Numbered from the stretch's first letter, positions 25,831-35,631 are shown. The stretch: DNA of 64,000 nucleotides from Undibacterium pigrum (GCF_003201815.1 NZ_QJKB01000008.1:62001-126000); one strand, 5' to 3'. Numbers and translations are program-made. The notes: generated by a model not told the origin, from the letters alone.

Positions 25831-26476
25831 ATACGATTATCGCGCTGTGATTTTTGATCTGGATGGCGTGCTGACAGACACCGCACACTACCACTACCTG
25901 GCCTGGAAAAAACTGGCTGAAAGTGTCGGTGCAAGTTTTGACGAGGCTTTCAATGAACAATTAAAAGGTGTCGATAGAATGGGGTCGCTGAACCTGATCC
26001 TGGCAGCATCCGGCAAAGACTTTAGCGATGCAGATAAACTGGCACTGGCAGATCAAAAAAACCTGCATTATCAAAGCCTGATCGCGCAATTGAGCCCGGC
26101 TGATTTATTGCCCGGTGCGGCAGAGTCCTTACAACAGATACGGGCTGCTGGTTTAAAAACTGCCTTGGCATCGGTCAGCAAAAATGCCCGGGCAGTCATT
26201 GAGCGACTGGGCATTGCAGGCGAGTTTGATGTCGTCGTCGATGCCGCAAAAATAAAGAATAGCAAACCAGACCCAGAAATTTTTCTAACCGCAGCAGCAG
26301 GGCTGGGCTTGACTGCCGACGAGTGTTTTGGAATCGAAGATTCCATAGCAGGCATACGCGCCATCAAATCTGCGAACATGTTTGCGCTAGGCATAGGCAG
26401 CCCGGTTGTACTGACCGGGGCAGATGTCGTCATCGCAGGCTTGCATCAGTTCAGTTTGCAGGATTATCTGAGGTAG
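25823..26476 (+). CDS. pgmB: Beta-phosphoglucomutase
   Basis: A 217-residue HAD-superfamily enzyme converting beta-glucose 1-phosphate to glucose 6-phosphate. Motif I is VIFDLDGVLTDTAHYHYLAW, with Asp12 as nucleophile and Asp14 as acid/base, followed by the cap helix. SVSKNA is motif II, KPDPEIFL carries motif III Lys and GIEDSIAGI is motif IV. Substrate-specific residues after DTAHYHYLAW fit the beta-PGM group. It overlaps the GH65 gene by eight bases and is the second enzyme of the pathway. Confidence 0.93.
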   Translation: MRKYDYRAVIFDLDGVLTDTAHYHYLAWKKLAESVGASFDEAFNEQLKGVDRMGSLNLILAASGKDFSDADKLALADQKNLHYQSLIAQLSPADLLPGAAESLQQIRAAGLKTALASVSKNARAVIERLGIAGEFDVVVDAAKIKNSKPDPEIFLTAAAGLGLTADECFGIEDSIAGIRAIKSANMFALGIGSPVVLTGADVVIAGLHQFSLQDYLR

Positions 26477-26550
26477 GAGCAGTAAAAGCAGTAGCAGTAA
26501 AAACAAAACATAAAAAATAAGCAGTAAAAATAAAAAAGGCAGGAGACAAC

Positions 26551-27807
26551 ATGATCAATCAGGCTCAACACGCAGCCAGCAGGCGGCGCATTATTTTTGC
26601 GCTATTCCTGCTGTATTTTGTATTCGCCATCCTGCTCAACAGCGTGGGCACGGTGATACTGCAAGTCATCAAGACTTATGGCGTCAGCAAATCTGCTGCC
26701 AGCGTGCTGGAGGCTTTCAAGGATATTCCCATCAGCATAGTCTCGTTTTGCGTCGCATCTTTCCTGCCACGCCTGGGTTATAAATATGCGATGCTGACTG
26801 GCATGGCGATAGTCACAGTCAGCACGGCAGCCATGCCCTTGCTGCCAGGCTTTTTGATGACCAAGCTGCTGTTTCTCAGCGTGGGTGTTGCTTTTGCGCT
26901 CATCAAGGTATCTGTCTATGCGACCATAGGTTTGATCAGTGCGGACCGCAAGCAGCATGCTAGTCTGATGAATACGCTGGAAGGATTTTTCATGGTAGGC
27001 GTGCTCAGTGGTTACTGGATATTTGGCAATTTTATCGATGCCAACGATCCCGCCTCACCCGTCTGGTTGCAGGTCTACTGGTTGCTGGCGGGCTTGTGTG
27101 CTGTGACCTTCCTGCTGGTAGCCACAACCAGCTTCACCGAATTTGAAGCAAAGCTGTCTGTCAGTCACAGCAGCCTGCTTACCGATTTTGCCGATATGCT
27201 TAAACTGATGGCGCGTCCCCTCGTCTGTGTTTATATAATCTCGGCGTTTTTATACGTACTACTGGAGCAAGGCATAGGCACCTGGCTGCCCACCTTCAAT
27301 AATGAAATCCTCAAAATGCCTGTGGACATGAGCGTGCAAGCCACCAGTATCTTTGCGGCTTGCCTGGCGATAGGCAGGCTGGGGGCAGGTGCTGTCATGC
27401 GCAAGCTGAACTGGTATCTGGTATTGAACATCTGCCTGATCAGCATGGCGGCGCTGGTCTTGCTGACGCTGCCCTTGACGCATAATATCGTCGCCAACCC
27501 TGATCTGCGCTGGAGCAATGCGCCGCTGGCGGCCTTCATCTTCCCCTTGATAGGCTTGTTCATGGCGCCGATTTATCCTGGCATTAATTCTGTCATGCTG
27601 AGCTCTTTGCCAACTAACCAGCATGCTGCCATGACGGGTTTGCTGGTCTTGTTTTCTGCTTTGGGTGGCACTAGCGGGTCCATGATTACTGGTTATGTGT
27701 TTGGTGCGATGAATGGGCAAACGGCGTTTTACCTGTCCTTGCTGCCCTTGAGTATCATCTTGCTGACCCTGTTTTTCTTTAAGCGAGCCATAGAGCGGGT
27801 GGACTGA
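26551..27807 (+). CDS. MFS transporter, probable disaccharide importer
   Basis: A 418-residue major facilitator protein with about 12 membrane helices (first at IIFALFLLYFVFAILLNSVG; last at AFYLSLLPLSIILLTLFFF). The C terminus is short and basic (KRAIERVD). It has a GGAG ribosome site and lies 74 bases behind pgmB; that gap is a low-complexity A-rich stretch with repeated AGCAGTAAAA. Being between pgmB and the LacI regulator, it probably imports the disaccharide across the inner membrane. Its specificity is inferred from position. Confidence 0.9.
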   Translation: MINQAQHAASRRRIIFALFLLYFVFAILLNSVGTVILQVIKTYGVSKSAASVLEAFKDIPISIVSFCVASFLPRLGYKYAMLTGMAIVTVSTAAMPLLPGFLMTKLLFLSVGVAFALIKVSVYATIGLISADRKQHASLMNTLEGFFMVGVLSGYWIFGNFIDANDPASPVWLQVYWLLAGLCAVTFLLVATTSFTEFEAKLSVSHSSLLTDFADMLKLMARPLVCVYIISAFLYVLLEQGIGTWLPTFNNEILKMPVDMSVQATSIFAACLAIGRLGAGAVMRKLNWYLVLNICLISMAALVLLTLPLTHNIVANPDLRWSNAPLAAFIFPLIGLFMAPIYPGINSVMLSSLPTNQHAAMTGLLVLFSALGGTSGSMITGYVFGAMNGQTAFYLSLLPLSIILLTLFFFKRAIERVD

Positions 27808-27887
27808 TCATGGGCGAACCGAGTGCGCGTGCACAAGTATATAATCCCAGCTTATTTCCAACTTAATCCATCTTTACCATTTGCCCT

Positions 27888-28901
27888 ATGTCGATTACTT
27901 TAAAGGAGCTTGCTGCCAGCCTGGGTATGTCCAAGACCACGGTCAGCCGTGCCTTGAACGGCTACCCTGAGGTCGGTGAGCAGACGCGCAAAAAAGTATT
28001 GGCAGCAGCAGAGCAGCACGGTTATGAAGCCAACCCCATGGCGCGCAGCCTGGCCGTAGGCCGCACCAATGTGTTTGGCCTGATCTACCCCTTGCTGCCA
28101 TCTGATCTGGGCGACCCCATGTTCCTGGGTGTTGTCGGCGGCATGGCCGAAGCGCTGGAAGCGCGCAAGATGAACCTGATGATCGCGCCTGTCTCGCCCG
28201 GCAATGAATTGCCTTCGTATGAGCAAATGGTCAAAGGCCGCCGTGTCGATGGCCTCATCGTCAGCCGCACAATGGTGCAAGACCCACGCATCGCTTATTT
28301 GTCCAGGCAGGGCTTTCCCTTCATTGCCCACGGCCGCACCCAGACCGATAAGCCCTATGCCTGGTTTGACTATGACAATGCCAATGGCATACGGCTGGCT
28401 GTGCAGCATTTGCTGGAACTTGGCCACCAGCGCATCAGCCTTATCAGCGCACCGCTGGAATTGAATTTTGCGCGCCAGCGTCGCACCAGTTTTGTCGAAG
28501 CCATGAGCAGTGCAGGCCTCGATATTGATACCCGCTACCTGATACAGGATGCCCTCGACAGGCGTAGCGGTTACCTGGCAGTGCAGCAGCTATTGAATTG
28601 TTCACCCAGACCCAGCGCCATCATCGTCGATAACCATCTCTCCGGCGTCGGTGCCATGCGCGCCCTGATGGATGCTGGCATTATCATAGGCCGCGACATC
28701 TCCGTCATCGTCTGGGGCAATATGGAAGACACCCTGGTCGGTGACCAGGTCACCACCATAGATCAGCCCGACCCAAGAGCCGCTGGCACCAAAATGAGTG
28801 AAATGCTGCTGGCCTTGATGAATGGCACCCCCGCAGCAGACTTGCAGGTCTTGTGGCAACCTGTCTTGCTGAAAGGCGCAACGACCGGACCATGTGTCTA
28901 A
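27888..28901 (+). CDS. LacI-family regulator of the phosphorolysis operon
   Basis: A 337-residue repressor, with the HTH at residues 4-25 (LKELAASLGMSKTTVSRALN), hinge NPMARSLAVGRT, and a sugar-sensor domain to the end (VIVWGNMEDTL, TTIDQPDPRAAG). It is 80 bases downstream of the transporter in the same direction, so it may be made from the operon or from its own promoter. The CCGG-centred palindromes before the GH65 gene are its expected sites. The inducer is probably the disaccharide or a phosphorylated product. Confidence 0.93.
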   Translation: MSITLKELAASLGMSKTTVSRALNGYPEVGEQTRKKVLAAAEQHGYEANPMARSLAVGRTNVFGLIYPLLPSDLGDPMFLGVVGGMAEALEARKMNLMIAPVSPGNELPSYEQMVKGRRVDGLIVSRTMVQDPRIAYLSRQGFPFIAHGRTQTDKPYAWFDYDNANGIRLAVQHLLELGHQRISLISAPLELNFARQRRTSFVEAMSSAGLDIDTRYLIQDALDRRSGYLAVQQLLNCSPRPSAIIVDNHLSGVGAMRALMDAGIIIGRDISVIVWGNMEDTLVGDQVTTIDQPDPRAAGTKMSEMLLALMNGTPAADLQVLWQPVLLKGATTGPCV

Positions 28902-29160
28902 ACCTTTGGTCTGCATCATGAACCCTCGATTGCCCGCATTTCTGTATCAAGCGCCAGCATACAGATGCTGCCCAACCGTCCCCGGATGATCAATTATTTG
29001 CCGCAAAAGCAAAGAAAATCGTCATAATACTGGCGATTTTTATCAATAATTGAATGCAATTTGTGAGAGATCAAGTTAATCAATTTGAACGTGATTGAAG
29101 ATAAGGTCAGCCTTGCCTGCCGCTATGTTCATATTTCCTCAATACTTTTTACTGCCATCC

Positions 29161-29832
29161 ATGTTAAATACAAAATATCTTGCCATCCCCTTATTGTTGG
29201 TATCTGCCATACTGACTGGCTGTGCTACCAGTCGCAGTGAAGTCAAGTTGTCGACAACTACCGCAACAACGCAGTCGGCTGAAGCAATCAGTGCCAGCAA
29301 TGGGCGTACGGTTTACATTCGCTCCGTCAGAGATGAACGTGTTTTTGAAGAAGCACCTAAAGAACCAAGCACACCTTCATTGGGTTATGAAGGCGGCAAA
29401 GGATCGCCAGAGTTGATCAAGGCAAAAGCGATTGCGCGCAAACGCAATACCTTTGGCAAGGCCATGGGCGATGTATTGCTGGGAGAAGGCCAGACGGTAA
29501 CCAGCGTAGTCAAAAGTGACCTGAGGAATGCACTGGTAAAAGCGGGCTATCGTGTCGAAGAAATAGATGCAAGCCGTCCCGACATGCTAGTCCTGGATGT
29601 GCATATCAAACAATTCTGGGCATGGTTTCAACCAGGTTTCTGGGCGATCAAACTCAATGCCAATATAGAGACGGTGATCGATGTTTCCGGTTTCAGCTCA
29701 ACGACAGTGAGCGTACATACCGAAGACTCCAGACAAGTTGCCACTGATAGCGCCTGGATAGAAGCAGTCGATAAAGGTCGCAAGGCATATGAGGCTGAAG
29801 CCACGCTGAAACTCAAAAGCCTGCAAAAATAA
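29161..29832 (+). CDS. Outer-membrane lipoprotein, YajG-like
   Basis: A 223-residue lipoprotein. The signal peptide LAIPLLLVSAILTGC ends in the lipobox LTGC; Cys20 would be lipidated. The mature part has VYIRSVRDERVFEEAPKEP and ends in repeated Ala/Lys-rich helix, features resembling YajG-type proteins, but this is a guess. ATG at 29161 is chosen because the signal peptide starts there; an upstream ATG at 29095 would add a hydrophobic extension with poor fit. It stands alone, after a 260-base gap without visible features. Confidence 0.82.
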   Translation: MLNTKYLAIPLLLVSAILTGCATSRSEVKLSTTTATTQSAEAISASNGRTVYIRSVRDERVFEEAPKEPSTPSLGYEGGKGSPELIKAKAIARKRNTFGKAMGDVLLGEGQTVTSVVKSDLRNALVKAGYRVEEIDASRPDMLVLDVHIKQFWAWFQPGFWAIKLNANIETVIDVSGFSSTTVSVHTEDSRQVATDSAWIEAVDKGRKAYEAEATLKLKSLQK

Positions 29833-29845
29833 ATGATGCACCGGC

Positions 29846-29907
29846 GCAGGGAAATACCCTGCTCCAAAACCAGCATGTCGGAAAACCATGCATTATTTCC
29901 GACATGC
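29846..29907. terminator. Tandem hairpins between convergent genes
   Basis: Two stems: GCAGGG / CCCTGC (29846-29862) and the stronger GCATGTCGGAAA / TTTCCGACATGC (29873-29907). No T-run follows. They lie between the lipoprotein and the convergent cytochrome gene and may act as terminator or transcript-end hairpins. Confidence 0.5.
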
Positions 29908-29972
29908 CATGTAAAGCTCTTCATCTGCTGGCAACTGGCCTTCAGTAGTCAGGTAGTCAGATAGTCAGATAC

Positions 29973-32069
29973 TTATAAACTCTTCAGGTATTCCAGCAAG
30001 TCCAGTCTTTGCTGTTTCGTCAGCTTGGGCAAATCACTGGATTCCTTGGGTAGTTTTGTGTCAGCTTCATGCACACAAGTTGGCTTGGGTAACTCGCCGG
30101 GGCCTCTGGGCGTCAGAGTGCCATAGTCATGCCCACAGTTACTGTTACCATGTAACCTGGTATCGAAGTTATAGCCTTCATAACCGCTACTCTTCATGCC
30201 AACTTTTTCTGCGTCAAGTTCACGTGAACCCACTTTGAATATTGTGGGACGGCACTCAGCATCTTGTGGATCAGTGGGGCAAATTGATGGCAACAGCAAA
30301 TCATACAGCGTAGGCACAGAACCATTATGCAGATAAGGACCGGTTGCCCATATGCCATTTAATGAACGCCCCTTATAGGCTTGCAGTGAAGAGTAGGGCG
30401 TCATTGTCGTGTCAGGCTTGTAGTCGCCATGCTTGTTCGAATCATGGATTTCATTGCCGAACAAGGCCTGGATAATATTGTGCAGCCACTCAGACCAGCG
30501 ACGTATAAAACCCTTGTCTGCATCTGGCGTGGTTACGACGCCCAGCGTTGCTTTGGTCAGCAAGGCAGCAATAGGCGCTTTTTTATCCAGCAAGACATCG
30601 CCTACGCCAGCGCCCACATACTGATTGCGCAAGATGCCCGAATACCCCAGGTAATCGACACTGTTGTTCGCCATGGTTGGGTCAGTGCCGATTTTTTCCA
30701 GTTGCATCATATTGGCCACTACGCGACGTTGTGGTGATCTGCTATCTATCTCAGCATGACAGCTGACGCAATACTTGGCAAACAAGACCTTGCCACTTTT
30801 AATGCGGGTCTGGTCCAGCTTGCCCAGGATCTCTTCCGGCCATTTGGGTGACTGCAGTTCCGTCAGCTGGTTTTCTATGCGACGCAAGTTCTGGGTGTTG
30901 ACTGAGCTGTCATACTCAACCACCTTCTTGGTCCAGCCTTGTCCAGCGAGTAAAGAGGTAAGAGAAAAACGCTTGCCCTCATGCCAGTCCAGAGAGCCAA
31001 ATACACCTATCACTTCACCAGTATTCCGACCCAGCGGCCCAAGCCCACCATTGCCACCCAGTCCATTCCATTGTACATAATCATGCTGGGCAATATCCCA
31101 TAAGAAAGGATAGCTGACAGGTGCATCCCCCTTGATGAATAACTCGCGCCTGAGTTTGGCGATATTCTTTTCCGTAGTCGCGACTCTTTCTATGATCTTG
31201 TCGCGGTCAGCAGAACTGATGTCCTGGCCTATACCCTCCAGTGCTGCTTTTACTTCTTCTTCGCTCAAGACATTTTCCAGTACTTCTTTAAGCTGCTGGC
31301 GGTTCAGCAAATGTTCCAGCGTGCGGTTGTAGATGCGGCCAAAAGCATCCAGCCGCGCATAGCCATAATCGACAGCGCTACGGTTGATAATGTTGTAGCT
31401 GGTCAGGCGCAGGGTATAGGTTTTAATATCGGCAATCACATCTGCTTCACTGCTATATGCACCAAGCTTCATGACGGCGTTGACAAAGCGTTGTTGCACA
31501 TCGGGTTTGTCCCTGACGGCAGTCATCGCTGCGGTCAGGCCATTGAGAAAGCCCTGCATGTCAGCACTGGCCGGGCCACCATCGATGCGCATGCCCGTAC
31601 CCTTGAAATTGACTTGCGCAGTATGGCAAGCCGCACAGGTAAAGCCCATGTAATCCTTGCCCAGATAATTGTCTTTGACAAAGCCCACAGGCAGGGCATC
31701 AGGATTGCTGGAAGTCTTTTTCTGCGGCAGATAACGATAAGAATTGATGTTCTCATCACTGCGAAACAACACCGGCTTGTCAGCCTGTTCCAGCACCAGG
31801 AAAAAATCATAAGGCAGCAAATTCGAACCCTGCGTCGTCGTATAAAACCACAGACTCTGCTCAGGCTTCCAGTTCTGCTCCAGATAAACAATCTTGCCCG
31901 CACTGTCACCAAACACATCCTGCTTGACTGTCATCGCACCGCGATCAGGATCGCTATCAGACACTTCCCATCTTTGGGCCAAAGTGATGATCAGAGGCGG
32001 GATGATAAACAGCAAAGCCAGCAGCAAGAAGCCATGCCATATCTTGAATTTTATTTTTGGAAGTTTCAT
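29973..32069 (-). CDS. Large di-haem c-type cytochrome (RoxA / cytochrome-c-peroxidase-like)
   Basis: A 698-residue protein with one N-terminal membrane anchor or uncleaved signal (about 12-30, FLLLALLFIIPPLIITLA) and two haem c sites, CAACH (145-149) and CVSCH (about 432-436). The size and spacing of the sites, and the blocks NPDALPVGF and MRIDGGPASADM, recall di-haem proteins of the rubber oxygenase (RoxA) and di-haem peroxidase group rather than the ~340-residue standard peroxidase. The active site should face the periplasm. Function could be oxidative cleavage, peroxidase or electron transfer. AGGGAG precedes ATG 32069. No obvious partner gene is adjacent. Confidence 0.85.
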   Translation of the reverse strand: MKLPKIKFKIWHGFLLLALLFIIPPLIITLAQRWEVSDSDPDRGAMTVKQDVFGDSAGKIVYLEQNWKPEQSLWFYTTTQGSNLLPYDFFLVLEQADKPVLFRSDENINSYRYLPQKKTSSNPDALPVGFVKDNYLGKDYMGFTCAACHTAQVNFKGTGMRIDGGPASADMQGFLNGLTAAMTAVRDKPDVQQRFVNAVMKLGAYSSEADVIADIKTYTLRLTSYNIINRSAVDYGYARLDAFGRIYNRTLEHLLNRQQLKEVLENVLSEEEVKAALEGIGQDISSADRDKIIERVATTEKNIAKLRRELFIKGDAPVSYPFLWDIAQHDYVQWNGLGGNGGLGPLGRNTGEVIGVFGSLDWHEGKRFSLTSLLAGQGWTKKVVEYDSSVNTQNLRRIENQLTELQSPKWPEEILGKLDQTRIKSGKVLFAKYCVSCHAEIDSRSPQRRVVANMMQLEKIGTDPTMANNSVDYLGYSGILRNQYVGAGVGDVLLDKKAPIAALLTKATLGVVTTPDADKGFIRRWSEWLHNIIQALFGNEIHDSNKHGDYKPDTTMTPYSSLQAYKGRSLNGIWATGPYLHNGSVPTLYDLLLPSICPTDPQDAECRPTIFKVGSRELDAEKVGMKSSGYEGYNFDTRLHGNSNCGHDYGTLTPRGPGELPKPTCVHEADTKLPKESSDLPKLTKQQRLDLLEYLKSL

Positions 32070-32306
32070 GACAGCTCCCTGAATGGAAAGTCGCGGGAAA
32101 TCCGGTGAATTGGAGATTTATGATTGTATTTTTTGCATGCTTATATTTTAAGTGTTTTTTGATAAATTGCAGTGCATTTGTATTGGATGTATATTTTTAG
32201 CAACGGAAAATGAGGGCGCAGTGCGGGAAGGAAGCATGCTGTTTCTCAGCAGCATGCTTATATTGCGATACGAGGAATTTCCAGAAAAATGTACTGCGTA
32301 CAGCTT

Positions 32307-32915
32307 TTAGATAAGAAAGTAAGCAATGCAGCAAAAAGCGAGCAGCATAAACGGCAAGCCAAACAAGGCTAACTTTGCAAAACCGGTTTGCTGTGGCCGG
32401 ACTGGAAACCCGAGCTCAAGAAAAGAAAATGTCACGCCCCGGCCAGTCCTGTACTCTAGATTCCACAATAAACCCGCGCTCAGATAAAGCACTGAGGATG
32501 CATAAATATTGACATCCCAGGTCATAGGGTACTGGCCATCCCTGATTAGCAGATACAAGTCATAACACCAGCTCGCAGAAAGCATCCATAGACCAATCGC
32601 TACCAGCACGTGCCTGACTCTGGATTTGCCCCGTATCCCCAAATAGATCGTTCCAACGGCCCATGGTGCAGTCAGAAATGTAAGCACGGACATCATCGCG
32701 GCATCAATATAATCCCAGGTCGGATCAGCCGTGTAAGGTGCAACGACTGTAATGCCGATAGCCGCTACGCTGAAAGTGATCAGCTTCCAGGGCACGAGCA
32801 GAAATGATTTATAGGCGTGCAATGGAAAGGACTTGCGGTCAGACGCGTATAGCCAGACGCAAAGGATGCAGTAACTGATCCAGGTGTAGAGATAAAATTC
32901 AAGTTCTGTCGACAT
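32307..32915 (-). CDS. Orphan multi-pass membrane protein
   Basis: A 202-residue protein with about five hydrophobic segments, the first at residues 5-23 (FYLYTWISYCILCVWLYAS) and the last at the C terminus (LALFGLPFMLLAFCCIAYFLI). No known family is recognised. Base composition is ordinary for the window. It is in the same direction as the zinc-ribbon gene upstream, with a 50-base gap. Confidence 0.65.
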   Translation of the reverse strand: MSTELEFYLYTWISYCILCVWLYASDRKSFPLHAYKSFLLVPWKLITFSVAAIGITVVAPYTADPTWDYIDAAMMSVLTFLTAPWAVGTIYLGIRGKSRVRHVLVAIGLWMLSASWCYDLYLLIRDGQYPMTWDVNIYASSVLYLSAGLLWNLEYRTGRGVTFSFLELGFPVRPQQTGFAKLALFGLPFMLLAFCCIAYFLI

Positions 32916-32964
32916 GGATTTTTATGCGGGATTTATTCACCAGGACTCTGTGACGGGGTGAGGA

Positions 32965-33333
32965 TCACCAAAGAAATATGGGCTCTGTTCTGATTGAAAT
33001 ATCCTTTGATTCCAGCGTGCTGCGAAGTGCCAGCACTTCTTGAGCTCGAATCGATACAGCAACAGGTATGCCGAAGTCTACAATCTCCCTGGCTTTTAGC
33101 GTGCCTATTGATAAGGCTATTGCGAGTCTTGAGATAAGCGGCAGCCGGTCAAGTGAGCCTGAGTATATCCATACAGTGTACTGATTGTTATCGTGTAACG
33201 CAGTATTGTGGTTTGTAGTCACAACACACCAGGCACATCGCGTGCATTGCAAACCTGCTGTTGAATCCAGGCCGAACGTAGTGAGGCTGCCGCCACAGTC
33301 GTGGCAGATGTTGCCTTCATCAATTGTTTGCAT
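32965..33333 (-). CDS. Small protein with N-terminal zinc-ribbon
   Basis: About 122 residues. Near the N terminus, CHDCGG and CTRCAWC are spaced as a CxxC...CxxC zinc-ribbon. The rest is a compact domain containing LKAREIVDFGIPVAVSIRAQ, which resembles ClpS-like or ribosomal-protein L7/L12 C-terminal-like folds with a conserved K-x-x-R pattern, but I cannot assign it. ATG 33333 is preferred to the TTG at 33351. The 298 bases upstream contain no gene I can support. Confidence 0.55.
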   Translation of the reverse strand: MQTIDEGNICHDCGGSLTTFGLDSTAGLQCTRCAWCVVTTNHNTALHDNNQYTVWIYSGSLDRLPLISRLAIALSIGTLKAREIVDFGIPVAVSIRAQEVLALRSTLESKDISIRTEPIFLW

Positions 33334-33631
33334 TAGGTATGGGATATACAAAAAGAGTCACAGACACATTGCTCCTGCAATTATGCAGCATTTCTTTCAT
33401 CTGCCTGAAACAAGGGAAGTAGCAAAGTACGCCACAGATCCACACATTCTTTTTGATACTCAGTCTGTTCAGAGTTATGTAGAATAGCTTGTGTTCCATA
33501 GCACCTGGCAGTAGGCTTAGAGGCGCAAGATATCAAGTTGAGTGCTGTTCATTTTGCAGAATCCATTGATAGTTACTGCATCTTAATATTTTCAAATGAA
33601 TGGTCGAGCCCTATGCAAGAGGCTTCTAACT

Positions 33632-34153
33632 TCAAAAATTAAAGAATCCAGGATTCTGAATATATCCAACGAAGTAATCGTTTAAGCCAATACCTGAGAT
33701 AAATTGATGGCTGTAAATTCCATTGTGCATGGAATAAATCACTATAGTTTTAGCTTCTCCAATCGAGCATTCCCAATTTTTACTATCCCAAACATTACAT
33801 CCGTCTAATTCAAACAATGGCACAGATTGGCTGCGTGGATCTTGTTCAACAACTCGAATTAACGCCCGCTTCTCCATGGGTGAAAGGCGAAATTCATAAA
33901 TACCTGCCTCAGCGGTCGCTCCTTTACATTTTCCAATTACTTTGGGTTCAAAACCATCGAGGCAACGAGTCTGCTTTACTCGAACAATGAAAGGTGAGTT
34001 TTGCTTTTCAGAATAGCAACCAGCTAAAGGCAGCATAAAGACAATCATTGCTAGTGTTAAAATGTTGCTTTTCAGATATTTGAATGATGCTGAGAAATTC
34101 TGCGCGAGCGCAATATTGCACTTGAGCATTACAAGAAAAAGCATCCTCTTCAT
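33632..34153 (-). CDS. Orphan lipoprotein in AT-rich segment
   Basis: A 173-residue frame. The lipobox MLPLAGC (about residues 40-46) follows a hydrophobic run, so the true start is probably downstream of ATG 34153, near NILTLAMIVFMLPLAGC. The mature part has four further Cys, possibly forming disulphides. Family unknown. The base composition is clearly AT-rich compared with the rest of the window, as with the HNH gene upstream. Confidence 0.6.
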   Translation of the reverse strand: MKRMLFLVMLKCNIALAQNFSASFKYLKSNILTLAMIVFMLPLAGCYSEKQNSPFIVRVKQTRCLDGFEPKVIGKCKGATAEAGIYEFRLSPMEKRALIRVVEQDPRSQSVPLFELDGCNVWDSKNWECSIGEAKTIVIYSMHNGIYSHQFISGIGLNDYFVGYIQNPGFFNF

Positions 34154-34295
34154 TTTTCTCTAGCCTCTGACTATAGTGTGATTCTCAATTGAGGTGACGC
34201 CAAAGTTTTTTGTAATCCTTGTACGTTTGATTATAGTTCTCCGCGCATCAATGATTGAGGGGAACTTGATGTGTTCCTTCTAATGCCTTTCCAAA

Positions 34296-35291
34296 TCACA
34301 CTAATTTAGAACCTTTGGAGCGGTTGCATTTCCAGCACAAAGTTTGCAGGTTGTTTTCAGATGTTATACCACCTTTTGATAAAGGTATTATGTGGTCTAT
34401 TTCTAATAAGAGATGTTTTTCATTGTGAGCCGAAATTCCACAAGTCCGACACGTATGATTGTCTCTTTCTTTAATGCTTTCCCTTAAACGAGAAGTCATT
34501 AAAGCTCTTTGGCCCGCTACGCTGTTTCTGAATTTTATTAATGAGCTTAAATAGTCAATAAATCGGTCTAAATTATTGACGTCCATTTTTATGTCGCATT
34601 TTGAAGAGCTATTTCCACCTGCAGAAACATATTGAAAAGTATAGATGGGGAAATACAAGTCACTTAAATCAATTTCTTCAAAACCTAACTCTTTAATCAA
34701 TCTTTTTTTACTAAAGGAGAATATTAAAGAAGGAATTGATGTTTTGAGGTTTGTTATTATCAGATCTCTTTCCGCTTTCACTAACAACTTACCTTGTTCA
34801 GCAGCTGCAAAATCATTTAATACAGCTTCAAAATTTGATAATGCTTCTTCGTTTGCCTTGATATCAAAGTATTTGCAAAGATATTTAAATGGTTGGTCGT
34901 TTGCGTTCTTACAAACGCTTAACGAGCAGTTGTGAACATAATTGTTTTTAATGCTTTTATTCCATTCTGTTCTTTTAAAATTATAGTTACTGCCATCTTG
35001 CAGAGTGCTATGTCCGTAGTCCTGAGAGGTTACATCTACATATGCATTTTTTAATTCTTGTATGTGATGGTTTAGCTCATTACAATTTTTTGTATATTCT
35101 TCTATGCTCTTCTTAAGTTTTTTAAATTTTTCACCTGAAAAATAGGAAAAACTATAGACCTGATAAAGCACGAGTACTCCAAAAATCACAGCGATTAAAA
35201 TGCCGACGGGTTGTGCCATGGCTACTATCGTGTCTTTCATGATTAAAACTATGAATGCTAATATTCCAAATAAAACTGGCGGCATTTTCAT
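34296..35291 (-). CDS. Membrane-anchored HNH endonuclease
   Basis: A 331-residue protein. Two hydrophobic segments occupy the first 50 residues, then a coiled-coil-like stretch (KLKKSIEEYTKNCNELNHHI), a middle domain of unknown type (about 90-270), and a C-terminal HNH nuclease (about 282-331): CRTCG, LEIDHIIPLSKGG, NNLQTLCWKCN, with the two CxxC pairs for zinc and DH of the HNH motif. Membrane anchoring of an HNH domain recalls anti-phage effectors that act on invading DNA. It is the most AT-rich gene in the window, next to the duplicated ssrA end, suggesting acquisition. Confidence 0.88.
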   Translation of the reverse strand: MKMPPVLFGILAFIVLIMKDTIVAMAQPVGILIAVIFGVLVLYQVYSFSYFSGEKFKKLKKSIEEYTKNCNELNHHIQELKNAYVDVTSQDYGHSTLQDGSNYNFKRTEWNKSIKNNYVHNCSLSVCKNANDQPFKYLCKYFDIKANEEALSNFEAVLNDFAAAEQGKLLVKAERDLIITNLKTSIPSLIFSFSKKRLIKELGFEEIDLSDLYFPIYTFQYVSAGGNSSSKCDIKMDVNNLDRFIDYLSSLIKFRNSVAGQRALMTSRLRESIKERDNHTCRTCGISAHNEKHLLLEIDHIIPLSKGGITSENNLQTLCWKCNRSKGSKLV

Positions 35292-35364
35292 CTAAATTTT
35301 CTCTTCTTTATTTTTACGCTTCATTTTTCGATAAGCGTTCATCTATTTAGCAGAAACGAAAAAT

Positions 35365-35550
35365 ATGATCCGCAAGCATTTTGCTGCGAATAAATTTTGT
35401 CGAATTGGACTAACACAAGGCATTTTTTTCGGATGCAATTATATCGTAGCATTTGAGACTGAAACTATCAGCTGCGGAGTAATGATAGCAATGAGCGAGG
35501 CCGACTTTATCAAACTTCAAAAACTTGATAAAGGACTTCAATTTGCTTAG
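35365..35550 (+). CDS. Small hypothetical protein
   Basis: A 61-residue frame divergent from the HNH gene with a 73-base gap. Sequence such as GCNYIVAFETETISCGVMIA has no family I recognise. Only a weak purine-rich stretch precedes the ATG. It is AT-rich like its neighbour. Confidence 0.38.
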   Translation: MIRKHFAANKFCRIGLTQGIFFGCNYIVAFETETISCGVMIAMSEADFIKLQKLDKGLQFA

Positions 35551-35631
35551 TAGTGTGTAGTTAGCGTGGCAGCCAATGCCAACACGTGACGCGTGAATTT
35601 GGCCATGAGGACTGTGGCTTCACAAAACAAA

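Noticed and set aside
31311..32108. 265-codon open frame opposite the di-haem cytochrome gene
   Set aside because: The minus-strand frame carries haem motifs and signal sequence; the plus frame has none.
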